The position numbers were made by a program, and so were the translations under genes. The notes beneath the pieces are model-generated. The model had not been told where the DNA came from. It searched no databases and saw nothing but the letters and a program-made list of their open reading frames with translations. A stretch of 64,000 nucleotides of DNA, from NCBI RefSeq assembly GCF_001073085.1, contig NZ_JVFV01000044.1, positions 1-64,000 of the forward strand, read 5' to 3'. Origin of the DNA: Streptococcus pseudopneumoniae. GTDB lineage: Bacteria > Bacillota > Bacilli > Lactobacillales > Streptococcaceae. Of this stretch, positions 18,257 through 30,888 are shown one piece after another; position 1 is the first letter of the stretch; the number at the start of each line of letters is the position of its first letter.

Positions 18257-19207
18257 GTGAAAATAGCGATTCTAGGACTTGGAGTCATCGGGACCACCTA
18301 TGCCTACGCCTTTCAAAAAGCAGGCCATCAAGTGGAACACGTACTTAGAGATAGTAAGAAAAACAATGCTCCGAAGGAGTTGTCGGTTGATCTGCTAGAT
18401 GGTCGCTATCATTCCAAAGGTGAAAACAAACACGACACCTATGAGGTTCGTGTGGCAGAAGTTGATTCGGAATATGATTTTATTTTTCTCAGTGTGCGCC
18501 ATGGGTTTGTCAAAGAAGCTGTGGAGACCTTGCGAAAAAATAATATCAAAGGTACTCTCGTTTTCTTCTGCAATTTCTGGGATACTCAAAAAGAGGTCCA
18601 AGAGTGGGCAGGGGATTACGACTATATTCTGGCCTTTCCGACAGCGGGCGGTCACATGCAAGAGGACCATTTGGATGGTGTCTTGTTTGATCATTTAATG
18701 CTAGAAGGTGAGCAAAAAGCACACATTTCTAACTATGCTGATCTGACGGATTTACTAGCTTCTGCAGATTTGAAGTGGGAAGTACCTCATGATATGGTCG
18801 AGTGGATTTGGATTCACATGGCGATTAATGCGGGTGTCACTTCGACAGCTGCTCGTTCGGGGAATTTGGAAAATCCAGAACAACTGGCTCTGAACTTGAT
18901 GAATAGTTCTTCGGAATTATCATTGGCCATCAAGGCCATTCGAGAGGCTTTGAAAGTCGTAGAAGCGCGTGGCGTGAATTTAAAGCTCTACAAATCCGAG
19001 CTTCTGCCTTACAAAATTCCAGCATGGATTGCAGGAAAAGCTATGAAAGTCATGTTTGCGAAAAATGAGCTGACACGAAAAATCATGACCTTACACAATG
19101 ATAAACAGGATATTTTCTACTGTTGTCAAAGTGTCTATCAGACAGGTCAGGAGTTAGGTGTTGAGATGCCTATTCTGGAAGCAAATATGAAGGGTTTTTC
19201 GATTTAG
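18257..19207 (+). CDS. Ketopantoate reductase-like (ApbA/PanE) NAD(P)-binding protein
   Basis: This 316-residue protein has an N-terminal Rossmann motif (ILGLGVIGTTYA) and the two-domain ApbA/PanE arrangement. It starts with GTG at 18257 directly after the purK stop; no nearby ATG gives the full Rossmann strand. The usual PanE substrate residues cannot be confirmed, so the substrate is unknown. It is transcribed with purK and the small gene behind it. The streptococcal pur cluster commonly carries such a gene; a link to purine synthesis is not evident. Confidence 0.7.
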   Translation: MKIAILGLGVIGTTYAYAFQKAGHQVEHVLRDSKKNNAPKELSVDLLDGRYHSKGENKHDTYEVRVAEVDSEYDFIFLSVRHGFVKEAVETLRKNNIKGTLVFFCNFWDTQKEVQEWAGDYDYILAFPTAGGHMQEDHLDGVLFDHLMLEGEQKAHISNYADLTDLLASADLKWEVPHDMVEWIWIHMAINAGVTSTAARSGNLENPEQLALNLMNSSSELSLAIKAIREALKVVEARGVNLKLYKSELLPYKIPAWIAGKAMKVMFAKNELTRKIMTLHNDKQDIFYCCQSVYQTGQELGVEMPILEANMKGFSI

Positions 19208-19215
19208 GAGGTTTT

Positions 19216-19443
19216 ATGATTCAACTCATTGTCAACGCATTTGTTGAAAAAGAGAAGACCGGAGCAGTCGTCGAAGTCTTGTATGCTAGTAGCGATCACG
19301 AAAAAATGAAAGCTAAGTATGAAGAGCTAGTTGCACAATACCCTGAAAACTATTTAGCTATCTATGATCTACCGCTGGATACAGATTTGAATACACTCAA
19401 TCATTATCCATCTGTGTGGATTGGGAAAGAAGAATTTGAATAA
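19216..19443 (+). CDS. Conserved small cytoplasmic protein
   Basis: This 75-residue acidic protein has a perfect TTAGGAGG ribosome site, eight bases after the reductase-like gene. It has no membrane segment. The sequence shows an alternating beta/alpha pattern (MIQLIVNAFVEK, then a helix KMKAKYEELVAQ). I do not recognise a family. It is probably co-translated with the upstream gene. Confidence 0.7.
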   Translation: MIQLIVNAFVEKEKTGAVVEVLYASSDHEKMKAKYEELVAQYPENYLAIYDLPLDTDLNTLNHYPSVWIGKEEFE

Positions 19444-19586
19444 AGTGATTGCCGTTTGCTAACTGATGTGAAACATCAAAAGAAATATTGCATATAAAAC
19501 TAAAAAGAAGTGGATATAGGATACCATTAATTTGAGCTCAAACGTCCAATCTTTGATAGAATTAAATAAACAAAAAAGAAAGGAAC

Positions 19587-19710
19587 AAGGGTACTCGTAT
19601 TCACAAAAACTGAATACGGGCTACGGACTTGGTCAAAAAGATAGTTTTTCCTAGAAGCTGACGCTTCTTCGTCGAAACTCCTATTTTGACTGTATCCGCT
19701 TAACGCCCTT
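19587..19710 (+). ncRNA. Candidate structured leader before purB
   Basis: The 279-base spacer upstream of purB contains a nested fold. AAGGG (19587-19591) pairs with CCCTT (19706-19710). Inside are a 9-bp hairpin CTCGTATTC / GAATACGGG with loop ACAAAAACT, and a long arm with CGGA / TCCG and GTCAAAA / TTTTGAC. The long arm encloses GAAGC-TGAC-GCTTC. purB starts 12 bases after the closing stem with no visible Shine-Dalgarno. The first half of the spacer (19444-19586) shows nothing I can name. Confidence 0.5.
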
Positions 19711-19722
19711 AATATCTTAATT

Positions 19723-21021
19723 ATGATCGAACGTTACTCTCGCCCTGAGATGGCGAATATTTGGAGTGAGGAAAATAAATACCGTGCTTGGCTTGAGGTG
19801 GAGATCTTGGCTGATGAGGCATGGGCTGAGTTGGGAGAAATCCCTAAGGAAGATGTGGCTTTGATTCGTGAAAAAGCGGACTTTGACATCGACCGTATTT
19901 TGGAGATTGAGCAGGAGACTCGCCACGATGTGGTGGCTTTCACGCGTGCGGTTTCTGAGACTCTTGGTGAAGAGCGTAAGTGGGTCCACTATGGTTTGAC
20001 TTCTACCGACGTAGTGGATACTGCCTATGGTTACCTCTACAAGCAGGCTAACGACATCATTCGTCGTGACCTTGAAAACTTCACCAACATCATCGCTGAT
20101 AAGGCTAAGGAGCACAAGTTCACCATCATGATGGGTCGTACTCATGGTGTACACGCTGAGCCGACAACATTTGGTCTTAAATTGGCGACTTGGTACAGCG
20201 AAATGAAACGCAACATTGAGCGTTTCGAGCATGCGGCTGCTGGTGTGGAAGCTGGTAAGATTTCTGGTGCGGTGGGTAACTTTGCCAACATCCCACCATT
20301 CGTTGAAAAATACGTCTGCGACAAGCTTGGTATCCGTGCTCAAGAAATCTCTACACAGGTGCTTCCTCGTGACCTTCACGCTGAGTACTTTGCAGTTCTT
20401 GCTAGCATCGCAACTTCTATCGAGCGTATGGCAACTGAAATTCGTGGTCTGCAAAAATCTGAGCAACGTGAAGTGGAAGAGTTCTTTGCTAAAGGTCAAA
20501 AAGGTTCTTCAGCAATGCCTCACAAACGTAACCCTATCGGTTCTGAAAACATGACTGGTCTTGCGCGTGTTATCCGTGGTCACATGATTACGGCCTATGA
20601 GAATGTTGCTCTCTGGCACGAACGTGATATCTCTCACTCATCAGCTGAGCGTATCATCACACCAGATACGACTATTCTGATCGACTACATGCTCAACCGT
20701 TTTGGAAATATCGTTAAAAACTTGACAGTTTTCCCTGAAAACATGGTCCGCAACATGAACTCTACATTTGGTTTGATATTCAGTCAACGTGCTATGTTGG
20801 CTTTGATTGAAAAAGGTATGACGCGTGAACAAGCTTACGACCTTGTTCAACCTAAGACAGCCCAATCATGGGACAATCAAGTAGACTTTAAACCACTTCT
20901 AGAAGCAGATCCAGAAGTGACTTCACGCCTCACTCAAGAAGAAATCGATGAAATCTTCAACCCAACTTACTATACCAAACGTGTGGATGAGATCTTCGAA
21001 CGCATCGGCTTGGGTGATTAA
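19723..21021 (+). CDS. purB: Adenylosuccinate lyase PurB
   Basis: Acts twice in the pathway, releasing fumarate from SAICAR and from adenylosuccinate. It has 432 residues, the usual length. The fumarase/ASL superfamily signature [11 protein letters not shown] is at 261-271, and the active-site His141 is in [10 protein letters not shown]. The start at 19723 is fixed by the family N-terminus ([12 protein letters not shown]), although no Shine-Dalgarno precedes it. It may be transcribed from an unidentified promoter in the long spacer or read through from purK. Confidence 0.95.
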   Translation: MIERYSRPEMANIWSEENKYRAWLEVEILADEAWAELGEIPKEDVALIREKADFDIDRILEIEQETRHDVVAFTRAVSETLGEERKWVHYGLTSTDVVDTAYGYLYKQANDIIRRDLENFTNIIADKAKEHKFTIMMGRTHGVHAEPTTFGLKLATWYSEMKRNIERFEHAAAGVEAGKISGAVGNFANIPPFVEKYVCDKLGIRAQEISTQVLPRDLHAEYFAVLASIATSIERMATEIRGLQKSEQREVEEFFAKGQKGSSAMPHKRNPIGSENMTGLARVIRGHMITAYENVALWHERDISHSSAERIITPDTTILIDYMLNRFGNIVKNLTVFPENMVRNMNSTFGLIFSQRAMLALIEKGMTREQAYDLVQPKTAQSWDNQVDFKPLLEADPEVTSRLTQEEIDEIFNPTYYTKRVDEIFERIGLGD

Positions 21022-21031
21022 TGATAACAAT

Positions 21032-21059
21032 AAAAAGCGAGATTTTTGTCTCGCTTTTT
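21032..21059. terminator. Bidirectional terminator between purB and strH
   Basis: Perfect inverted repeat AAAAAGCGAGA / TCTCGCTTTTT with loop TTTTTG. It has T tracts on both strands and serves the convergent purB (+) and strH (-). Confidence 0.9.
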
Positions 21060-21067
21060 ATTTGTGC

Positions 21068-25029
<3,962 letters not shown>

Positions 25030-25160
25030 GTATTTTAATAAAATACCTATAAAAAATATAAGAAGTTATTTAATTTGAACTAATTTTCAGTTTTTACTCT
25101 GTTTTTAGTAAAATTTCTCCAAATTATAGTTTAAAGTCATTTGATATTTCCTACTAAAAG

Positions 25161-25216
25161 CTAGCGTGCTATAATGAAAAACAGAAAAGCCTGAAACGAT
25201 TGTCTCAGACTTTTTA
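25161..25216. terminator. bgaR terminator, with a facing promoter-like element
   Basis: AAAGTCTGA / TCAGGCTTT (minus strand, one G-U pair) forms a hairpin at 25185-25216 with T tracts on both sides, closing bgaR. On the plus strand an extended -10 TGCTATAAT (ending 25175) lies just before it, so any plus-strand transcript would end within about 35 bases. Confidence 0.7.
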
Positions 25217-25220
25217 ATGT

Positions 25221-25937
25221 TTAGTGATCGCGATCACATGAGATAAATTTAATCTTATAGAAATCAGAACGTTTGTAAGTTTCAATGTATTCCAACACTT
25301 GGCCAGTTGACTCAAGTTTAGTTGTCTTGGTTTGGAGAACAGTTGGGAACTGAGAGTCGATTCCTAGGATAGAAGCAGCATGTTCTGGAGTTGGAAATAC
25401 AATTTCATTGATTTCTTCAAAATGCTCGTCATTCATGTGAATGTGGTAGTCCAATTTGAAACGATTATAGATAGAACTATAGTATTCAAGATTTGGATAG
25501 TTTGCATTGATGTATTGTTCAGGGATATAAGATGTGTGGTAGATATAAGTAACACCGTTAGATTCACGGACACGTTCGATTTTGTAATAAAATTGATCGC
25601 CACGCAATCCCAATTTTTCTAAGTAGTTAAGATCGTTACCGCGTTCAATAGAAAGAACAGTGACTTTATCGTCCTTGGTTTCAAAAATTTCTACATCAGA
25701 AAATTCTACGAGTTTGTGCTTGCGAGCGCGAGCCACAAAGGTTCCTTTTCCTTGTTGGCGGACAATATAACCGTCTTTAGCAAGGTCGTTTAAGGCGCGA
25801 ACAACAGTGATTGAACTTACGTCATACATTGCAATCAATTCTGCTTCAGTGTAGAACTTGTCGCCACTTGCAAATTGACCTGAAATGATTTTGTTTTTCA
25901 ATTCATCTTTGATATATTGATACTTTGGAATTGCCAT
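25221..25937 (-). CDS. bgaR: GntR/HutC-family repressor BgaR
   Basis: This 238-residue regulator has an N-terminal GntR winged helix (residues 1-70; FYTEAELIAMYDVSSITVVRALNDL) followed by a UTRA ligand-binding domain (about 90-235), the HutC subfamily. It is divergent from bgaC, the position of the pneumococcal repressor of the bgaC-PTS operon. The start is preceded by GAGGTG on the minus strand and by an extended -10, TGGTAAAAT. The ligand is probably a sugar phosphate from the imported disaccharide. The palindrome GATCTAGATC at 26082-26091 in the divergent region is a possible operator. Confidence 0.85.
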   Translation of the reverse strand: MAIPKYQYIKDELKNKIISGQFASGDKFYTEAELIAMYDVSSITVVRALNDLAKDGYIVRQQGKGTFVARARKHKLVEFSDVEIFETKDDKVTVLSIERGNDLNYLEKLGLRGDQFYYKIERVRESNGVTYIYHTSYIPEQYINANYPNLEYYSSIYNRFKLDYHIHMNDEHFEEINEIVFPTPEHAASILGIDSQFPTVLQTKTTKLESTGQVLEYIETYKRSDFYKIKFISCDRDH

Positions 25938-26081
25938 ATTTTCACCTCATTTTTTCCTTCTCCATCTTCGATTTTACCATAAATAGTTTGAAAATGATAG
26001 TAAATAATGTAAAAAAATAAAATAATAGGCTAAGTGATTGACTTACATATTATTTATGGTTATAAACTTATACATTTATGA

Positions 26082-26240
26082 GATCTAGATCGAGAATCTT
26101 TAAGAAAAAAATTTTTTACAAGAATTTTAGAAAACAATTCAGTAAAAAAAGAAAAAATTTAAATAATTTTCGAAAAATCTATTGACAAGATGGATTCATT
26201 AGTTTATTATTTAATATAACAACAAATGAAAGCGCAAACG
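26082..26240 (+). promoter_or_regulatory. bgaC promoter, cre site and possible BgaR operator
   Basis: TTGACA (26182-26187) and TATTAT (26205-26210) are 17 bases apart, a strong SigA promoter. TGAAAGCGCAAACG (26227-26240) matches 12 of 14 cre positions just after the start of transcription, predicting CcpA repression. The palindrome GATCTAGATC lies about 90 bases upstream. The rest of the 323-base divergent region is AT-rich without further obvious sites. Confidence 0.75.
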
Positions 26241-26260
26241 GAAAAGTATGGGGTGGTAAA

Positions 26261-28048
26261 ATGGCAAGGTTTAAAATTGAGGATGATTTTTACCTAGATG
26301 GGAAACCATTCAAAATTTTATCTGGTGCCATTCATTATTTTAGAATTCCTGAAGAAGACTGGTATCATTCATTATACAATCTCAAAGCTTTAGGTTTCAA
26401 CACCGTTGAAACATATGTCGCTTGGAATTTGCATGAGCCAACTGAAGGAAACTTCAATTTTGAAGGCAATCTTAATATTGACAAATTTCTTCAGACAGCT
26501 CAGGACTTAGGCTTGTATGCTATTGTTCGACCATCTCCCTTTATCTGTGCAGAGTGGGAATTCGGTGGTTTACCAGCATGGCTTTTAAATAAAGACATGC
26601 GAATCCGTTCTTCTGATCCAGCCTTTGTTGAAATGGTAGGACGTTACTACGATCATTTACTTCCGCGTCTTGTTTCAAGATTGTTGGACAATGGTGGTAA
26701 CATCCTCATGATGCAGGTTGAAAATGAGTACGGTTCATACGGTGAGGACAAGACTTACTTGCGTGAGATTCGCCGATTGATGGAAGAACGTTCAGTAACT
26801 TGTCCGCTCTTTACATCTGATGGCCCATGGCGAGCAACTCTGAAAGCTGGAACCTTAATCGAAGATGATCTCTTTGTGACAGGGAACTTTGGTTCAAAAG
26901 CTAACTTTAACTTCTCGCAAATGCAAGAGTTCTTTGATGAGTATGGCAAGAAATGGCCACTCATGTGTATGGAATTCTGGGATGGATGGTTTAACCGATG
27001 GAAAGAACCAGTCATCACGCGTGATCCAGAGGAGTTAGCAGAAGCCGTACATGAGGTGCTAGAGCAAGCCTCTATCAACCTTTACATGTTCCACGGTGGA
27101 ACCAACTTTGGATTTATGAATGGTTGTTCAGCTCGAGGGACCATTGATTTACCACAAGTAACATCTTATGATTATGACGCTCTCCTTAATGAAGCTGGAA
27201 ATCCAACTGCTAAATACATGGCAGTTAAGGAAATGATGGCAACTTACTATTCTGAGTATCCACAATTAGAACCGCTTTACAAAGAGAGTATGGAAGTTGA
27301 AAACATTCCACTGGTTGAGAAAGTTTCTCTCTTTGGAACCTTGGATAGCCTAACAAGTCCTATCGAGAGTCTCTATCCTAAGAAAATGGAAGAGTTGGGG
27401 CAAAGCTACGGTTATCTACTCTATCGTACAGAAGCTAGTTGGGATGCAGAAGAAGAACGCATCCGCATCATTGACGGTCGAGACAGAGCTCAGCTATTTG
27501 TAGATGGTAAATGGGTTGCAACTCAGTACCAAACAGAAATTGGTGAAGATATCTTCTATCAAGGAAAAAAGAAAGCGCTCTCTCGTTTTGATATCCTGGT
27601 AGAAAATATGGGGCGTGTCAATTATGGTCACAAATTCTTAGCAGATACCCAGCGAAAAGGGATTCGTACAGGTGTTTGTAAAGATCTGCATTTCTTGCTC
27701 AATTGGAAACAATATCCGCTTCCACTAGATAATCCTGAAAAGATTGATTTCTCAAAAGGATGGACAGAAGGACAGCCTGCCTTTTACGCCTATGACTTTG
27801 AAGTTGAGGCTCCGAAGGATACCTACTTAGAACTATCTGAATTTGGTAAAGGGATTGTCTATGTCAATGGCCATCATCTAGGTCGTTTCTGGAATGTTGG
27901 TCCAACCTTATCGCTTTATATTCCGCACAGCTATCTCAAGGAAGGTGCTAACCGCATCATTATCTTTGAAACTGAAGGGGATTATGAAGATCACATACAC
28001 TTAACTCGTAAACCTACACTAAAACATATAAAGGGGGAAAATTTATGA
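26261..28048 (+). CDS. bgaC: Beta-1,3-galactosidase BgaC (GH35)
   Basis: This 595-residue family 35 glycosidase has the N-terminal barrel with acid/base Glu156 in QVENEYGSYGED and nucleophile Glu238 in CMEFWDGWF. Beta-sandwich domains (about 370-590) follow, including the jelly-roll motif GKGIVYVNGHHLGRFWN. There is no signal peptide or LPXTG, so it is cytoplasmic or non-classically displayed. Family knowledge: the pneumococcal enzyme releases terminal Gal-beta-1,3 residues. Its stop overlaps the PTS IIB start (ATGA), so it acts with that transporter on imported disaccharide. Confidence 0.94.
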   Translation: MARFKIEDDFYLDGKPFKILSGAIHYFRIPEEDWYHSLYNLKALGFNTVETYVAWNLHEPTEGNFNFEGNLNIDKFLQTAQDLGLYAIVRPSPFICAEWEFGGLPAWLLNKDMRIRSSDPAFVEMVGRYYDHLLPRLVSRLLDNGGNILMMQVENEYGSYGEDKTYLREIRRLMEERSVTCPLFTSDGPWRATLKAGTLIEDDLFVTGNFGSKANFNFSQMQEFFDEYGKKWPLMCMEFWDGWFNRWKEPVITRDPEELAEAVHEVLEQASINLYMFHGGTNFGFMNGCSARGTIDLPQVTSYDYDALLNEAGNPTAKYMAVKEMMATYYSEYPQLEPLYKESMEVENIPLVEKVSLFGTLDSLTSPIESLYPKKMEELGQSYGYLLYRTEASWDAEEERIRIIDGRDRAQLFVDGKWVATQYQTEIGEDIFYQGKKKALSRFDILVENMGRVNYGHKFLADTQRKGIRTGVCKDLHFLLNWKQYPLPLDNPEKIDFSKGWTEGQPAFYAYDFEVEAPKDTYLELSEFGKGIVYVNGHHLGRFWNVGPTLSLYIPHSYLKEGANRIIIFETEGDYEDHIHLTRKPTLKHIKGENL

Positions 28049-28521
28049 CAATTGTAGGATGCCGTATAGATGGGCGCTTAATTCACGGACAAGTGGCAAA
28101 CCTTTGGTCTGCTAAACTTAATGTTTCACGTATCATGGTCGTTGACAATGAAGTTGTGAACAACGACGTTGAAAAAAGCGGCTTGAAACTTGCAACACCA
28201 CCAGGTGTAAAACTTAGTATTTTGCCAGTTGATAAAGCAGCGGCGAATATCCTTGCTGGTAAATATGATAGCCAACGTCTTTTGATTGTAGCACGCAAAC
28301 CTGACCGTTTCCTCGGTTTGGTCGAAGCAGGTGTGCCGCTTGAAACTGTCAACGTCGGCAACATGTCTCAAACACCAGAAACTCGTCCTATCACACGTTC
28401 TATTAACGTTGTTGATAAAGACGTAGAAGATTTCCACAAATTGGCGGAAAAAGGTGTTAAACTTACTGCTCAAATGGTTCCAAATGATCCAGTTTCAGAC
28501 TTTTTGAGCTTATTAAAATAG
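28045..28521 (+). CDS. PTS IIB component, mannose family
   Basis: This 158-residue cytoplasmic phosphocarrier has the IIB-Man signature CRIDGRLIHGQV, with phospho-acceptor His14. It takes phosphate from IIA (30265) and passes it to sugar entering through IIC/IID. It is translationally coupled to bgaC (ATGA overlap) with AAGGGGG upstream. The substrate is inferred from bgaC, agaS and lacD to be a galactose/N-acetylhexosamine disaccharide or galactosamine. Confidence 0.92.
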   Translation: MTIVGCRIDGRLIHGQVANLWSAKLNVSRIMVVDNEVVNNDVEKSGLKLATPPGVKLSILPVDKAAANILAGKYDSQRLLIVARKPDRFLGLVEAGVPLETVNVGNMSQTPETRPITRSINVVDKDVEDFHKLAEKGVKLTAQMVPNDPVSDFLSLLK

Positions 28522-28547
28522 GAAAAAATTTTTAGGAGGTCATTGTT

Positions 28548-29453
28548 ATGATACAATGGTGGCAAATTTTACTTCTCACTTTGTACTCAGCTTATCAAAT
28601 CTGTGATGAGTTGACGATCGTTTCTTCTGCAGGTTCCCCTGTATTCGCTGGTTTCATTACTGGTTTAGTCATGGGAGATTTGACAACTGGTTTGTTTATC
28701 GGTGGTAGCTTGCAGTTGTTCGTACTTGGGGTAGGTACCTTCGGTGGTGCTTCTCGTATCGACGCAACTTCTGGTGCGGTTCTTGCGACTGCTTTCTCAG
28801 TTTCACAAGGAATCGAAACAGACCTTGCGATCACTACAATCGCTGTACCAGTAGCAGCACTTTTGACTTACTTCGACGTACTTGGTCGTATGACTACAAC
28901 ATTCTTCGCTCACCGTATTGATGCTGCGATCGAACGCTTTGACTACAAAGGAATCGAACGTAACTATCTTCTTGGTGCAGTTCCTTGGGCTCTATCTCGT
29001 GCCCTTCCAGTATTCTTCGCCCTTGCTTTCGGTGGAGAATTCGTACAAGGTGTTGTAAACCTTGTTAAAGAATACCAATGGGTTGCAGACGGTTTGACTC
29101 TTGCAGGTCGTATGCTTCCAGGCCTTGGATTCGCTATCTTGCTTCGTTACCTTCCAGTTAAACGTAACCTTCACTACCTTGCTATGGGATTCGGTTTGAC
29201 AGCTATGTTGACTGTACTTTACTCATACGTAACAGGTCTTGGTGGAGTAGTTGCTGGTCTCGTTGGCACTCTTCCTGCTGACGTTGCTGAAAAAATTGGC
29301 TTTGCCAACAACTTCAAAGGTTTGTCTATGATCGGTATCTCTATCGTAGGTATCTTCCTTGCAGTGCTTCACTTCAAGAACAGCCAAAAAGTTGCTGTAG
29401 CAGCACCTTCTACACCATCAGAAAGTGGGGAAATTGAAGATGACGAATTCTAA
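28548..29453 (+). CDS. PTS IIC component, mannose family
   Basis: This 301-residue integral membrane permease has several hydrophobic helices and the IIC-Man hallmarks GFITGLVMGDLTTGLFIGGSLQL near the N-terminus and glycine-rich loops (GVGTFGGASRID). It forms the sugar channel with IID. TTAGGAGG precedes the start. It overlaps the IID gene by 14 bases. Confidence 0.92.
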   Translation: MIQWWQILLLTLYSAYQICDELTIVSSAGSPVFAGFITGLVMGDLTTGLFIGGSLQLFVLGVGTFGGASRIDATSGAVLATAFSVSQGIETDLAITTIAVPVAALLTYFDVLGRMTTTFFAHRIDAAIERFDYKGIERNYLLGAVPWALSRALPVFFALAFGGEFVQGVVNLVKEYQWVADGLTLAGRMLPGLGFAILLRYLPVKRNLHYLAMGFGLTAMLTVLYSYVTGLGGVVAGLVGTLPADVAEKIGFANNFKGLSMIGISIVGIFLAVLHFKNSQKVAVAAPSTPSESGEIEDDEF

Positions 29454-30261
29454 TTACAAATTAACAAAAGAAGATTTTAATCAAATTAACAAACGTAGCT
29501 TGTTCACTTTCCAATTGGGATGGAACTACGAGCGTATGCAAGCATCAGGTTACCTTTACATGATCTTGCCACAATTGCGTAAAATGTATGGAGATGGAAC
29601 TCCTGAGTTGAAAGAAATGATGAAAGTTCATACTCAATTCTTCAACACTTCACCATTCTTCCACACTATCATCGCTGGTTTTGATCTTGCCATGGAAGAA
29701 AAAGATGGCATTGTCTCAAAAGATGCGGTTAACGGTATCAAGACAGGTTTGATGGGACCATTCGCTCCTCTTGGAGATACTATCTTTGGTTCACTTGTTC
29801 CTGCTATCATGGGATCTATCGCTGCAACAATGGCTATCGCTGGCCAACCTTGGGGTATCTTCCTTTGGATCGCAGTTGCAGTAGCTTATGACATCTTCCG
29901 TTGGAAACAGTTGGAATTTGCCTACAAAGAAGGGGTTAACCTTATCAACAACATGCAAAGCACTTTGACAGCTTTGATTGAAGCTGCATCTGTACTTGGT
30001 GTGTTCATGATGGGGGCTCTTGTAGCAACAATGATCAACTTTGAAATTTCATACAAATTGCCAATCGGTGAAAAGATGATTGACTTCCAAGACATCTTGA
30101 ACTCAATCTTCCCACGTTTGCTTCCAGCGATCTTCACTGCATTCATCTTCTGGTTGCTTGGTAAGAAAGGTATGAACTCTACAAAAGCTATCGGTATCAT
30201 TATCGTGCTTGCCTTGGCTCTTTCTGCTCTTGGTAAATTTGCACTTGGAATGGGCGCATAG
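29440..30261 (+). CDS. PTS IID component, mannose family
   Basis: This 273-residue membrane partner of IIC shows the IID-Man N-terminus (RSLFTFQLGWNYERMQASGY), the conserved FFNTSPFF/HT loop, GLMGPFAPLGD and C-terminal helices. I chose the ATG at 29440, inside the IIC 3' end; an upstream GTG would read through poor context. IIA follows after three bases. Confidence 0.92.
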   Translation: MTNSNYKLTKEDFNQINKRSLFTFQLGWNYERMQASGYLYMILPQLRKMYGDGTPELKEMMKVHTQFFNTSPFFHTIIAGFDLAMEEKDGIVSKDAVNGIKTGLMGPFAPLGDTIFGSLVPAIMGSIAATMAIAGQPWGIFLWIAVAVAYDIFRWKQLEFAYKEGVNLINNMQSTLTALIEAASVLGVFMMGALVATMINFEISYKLPIGEKMIDFQDILNSIFPRLLPAIFTAFIFWLLGKKGMNSTKAIGIIIVLALALSALGKFALGMGA

Positions 30262-30264
30262 TTT

Positions 30265-30669
30265 ATGACTAAATCATTGATTTTAGTGAGTCACGGTCGT
30301 TTCTGTGAAGAACTTAAAGGTAGCACAGAGATGATTATGGGACCACAAGATAACATCCATGCGGTAGCTCTTCTTCCAGAAGATGGGCCAGAAGAATTTA
30401 CTGCAAAATTTGAAGCTGCTGTTGAAGGATTGGATGATTTCCTAGTCTTTGCGGATCTTCTTGGCGGAACTCCATGTAACGTGGTGAGCCGTTTGATTAT
30501 GGAAGGTCGCGACATTGAACTTTATGCAGGAATGAACCTTCCAATGGTCATTGAGTTTATCAATGCAAGCCTAACTGGCATGGATGTGGACTATAAGAGA
30601 CGTGCTTCAGAAAACATTGTGAAAGTTAATGATTTATTGGCAAGCTTCGACGACGATGAAGATGAATAA
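30265..30669 (+). CDS. PTS IIA component, mannose family
   Basis: This 134-residue phosphocarrier has the EIIA-Man fold and phospho-His10 in LILVSHGRF, plus the conserved DLLGGTPCN. It receives phosphate from HPr. It ends in an acidic tail (SFDDDEDE). The stop codon TAA is also the first base of a BOX repeat. Confidence 0.93.
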   Translation: MTKSLILVSHGRFCEELKGSTEMIMGPQDNIHAVALLPEDGPEEFTAKFEAAVEGLDDFLVFADLLGGTPCNVVSRLIMEGRDIELYAGMNLPMVIEFINASLTGMDVDYKRRASENIVKVNDLLASFDDDEDE

Positions 30670-30775
30670 TACTCTTCAAAAATCAAATTCAAACCACGTC
30701 AGCTTCGCCTTGCCGTACTTGAGTACAGCCTTCGGCTAGCTTCCTAGTTTGCTCTTTGATTTTCATTGAGTATAA
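30669..30775 (+). repeat. BOX element (boxA-boxC, no boxB)
   Basis: A 107-base sequence starts ATACTCTTC, contains CCACGTCAGCTTCGCCTTGCCGT (boxA core) and ends CTTTGATTTTCATTGAGTATAA (boxC). These are the hallmark ends of the pneumococcal/mitis-group BOX repeat. The ends pair with each other to give a long stem. It lies between the IIA and agaS genes of one catabolic locus and could modify expression of the downstream genes. Confidence 0.92.
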
Positions 30776-30818
30776 GATGTGATTGCGTTAAAACGTTAAA
30801 TCATCTTATAGAAAATAT

Positions 30819-30855
30819 ACATGGGAATGGGAGCAGCTCCCATTCCCATGTTTTC
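30819..30855 (+). terminator. Strong terminator between PTS and agaS
   Basis: A 16-bp perfect inverted repeat runs ACATGGGAATGGGAGC, one base, then its complement, and is followed by TTTTC. It would reduce or end transcription of the bgaC-PTS unit before agaS. Confidence 0.85.
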
Positions 30856-30888
30856 AATCATGAAACAATATTAGATTAGAGGTTTTCA

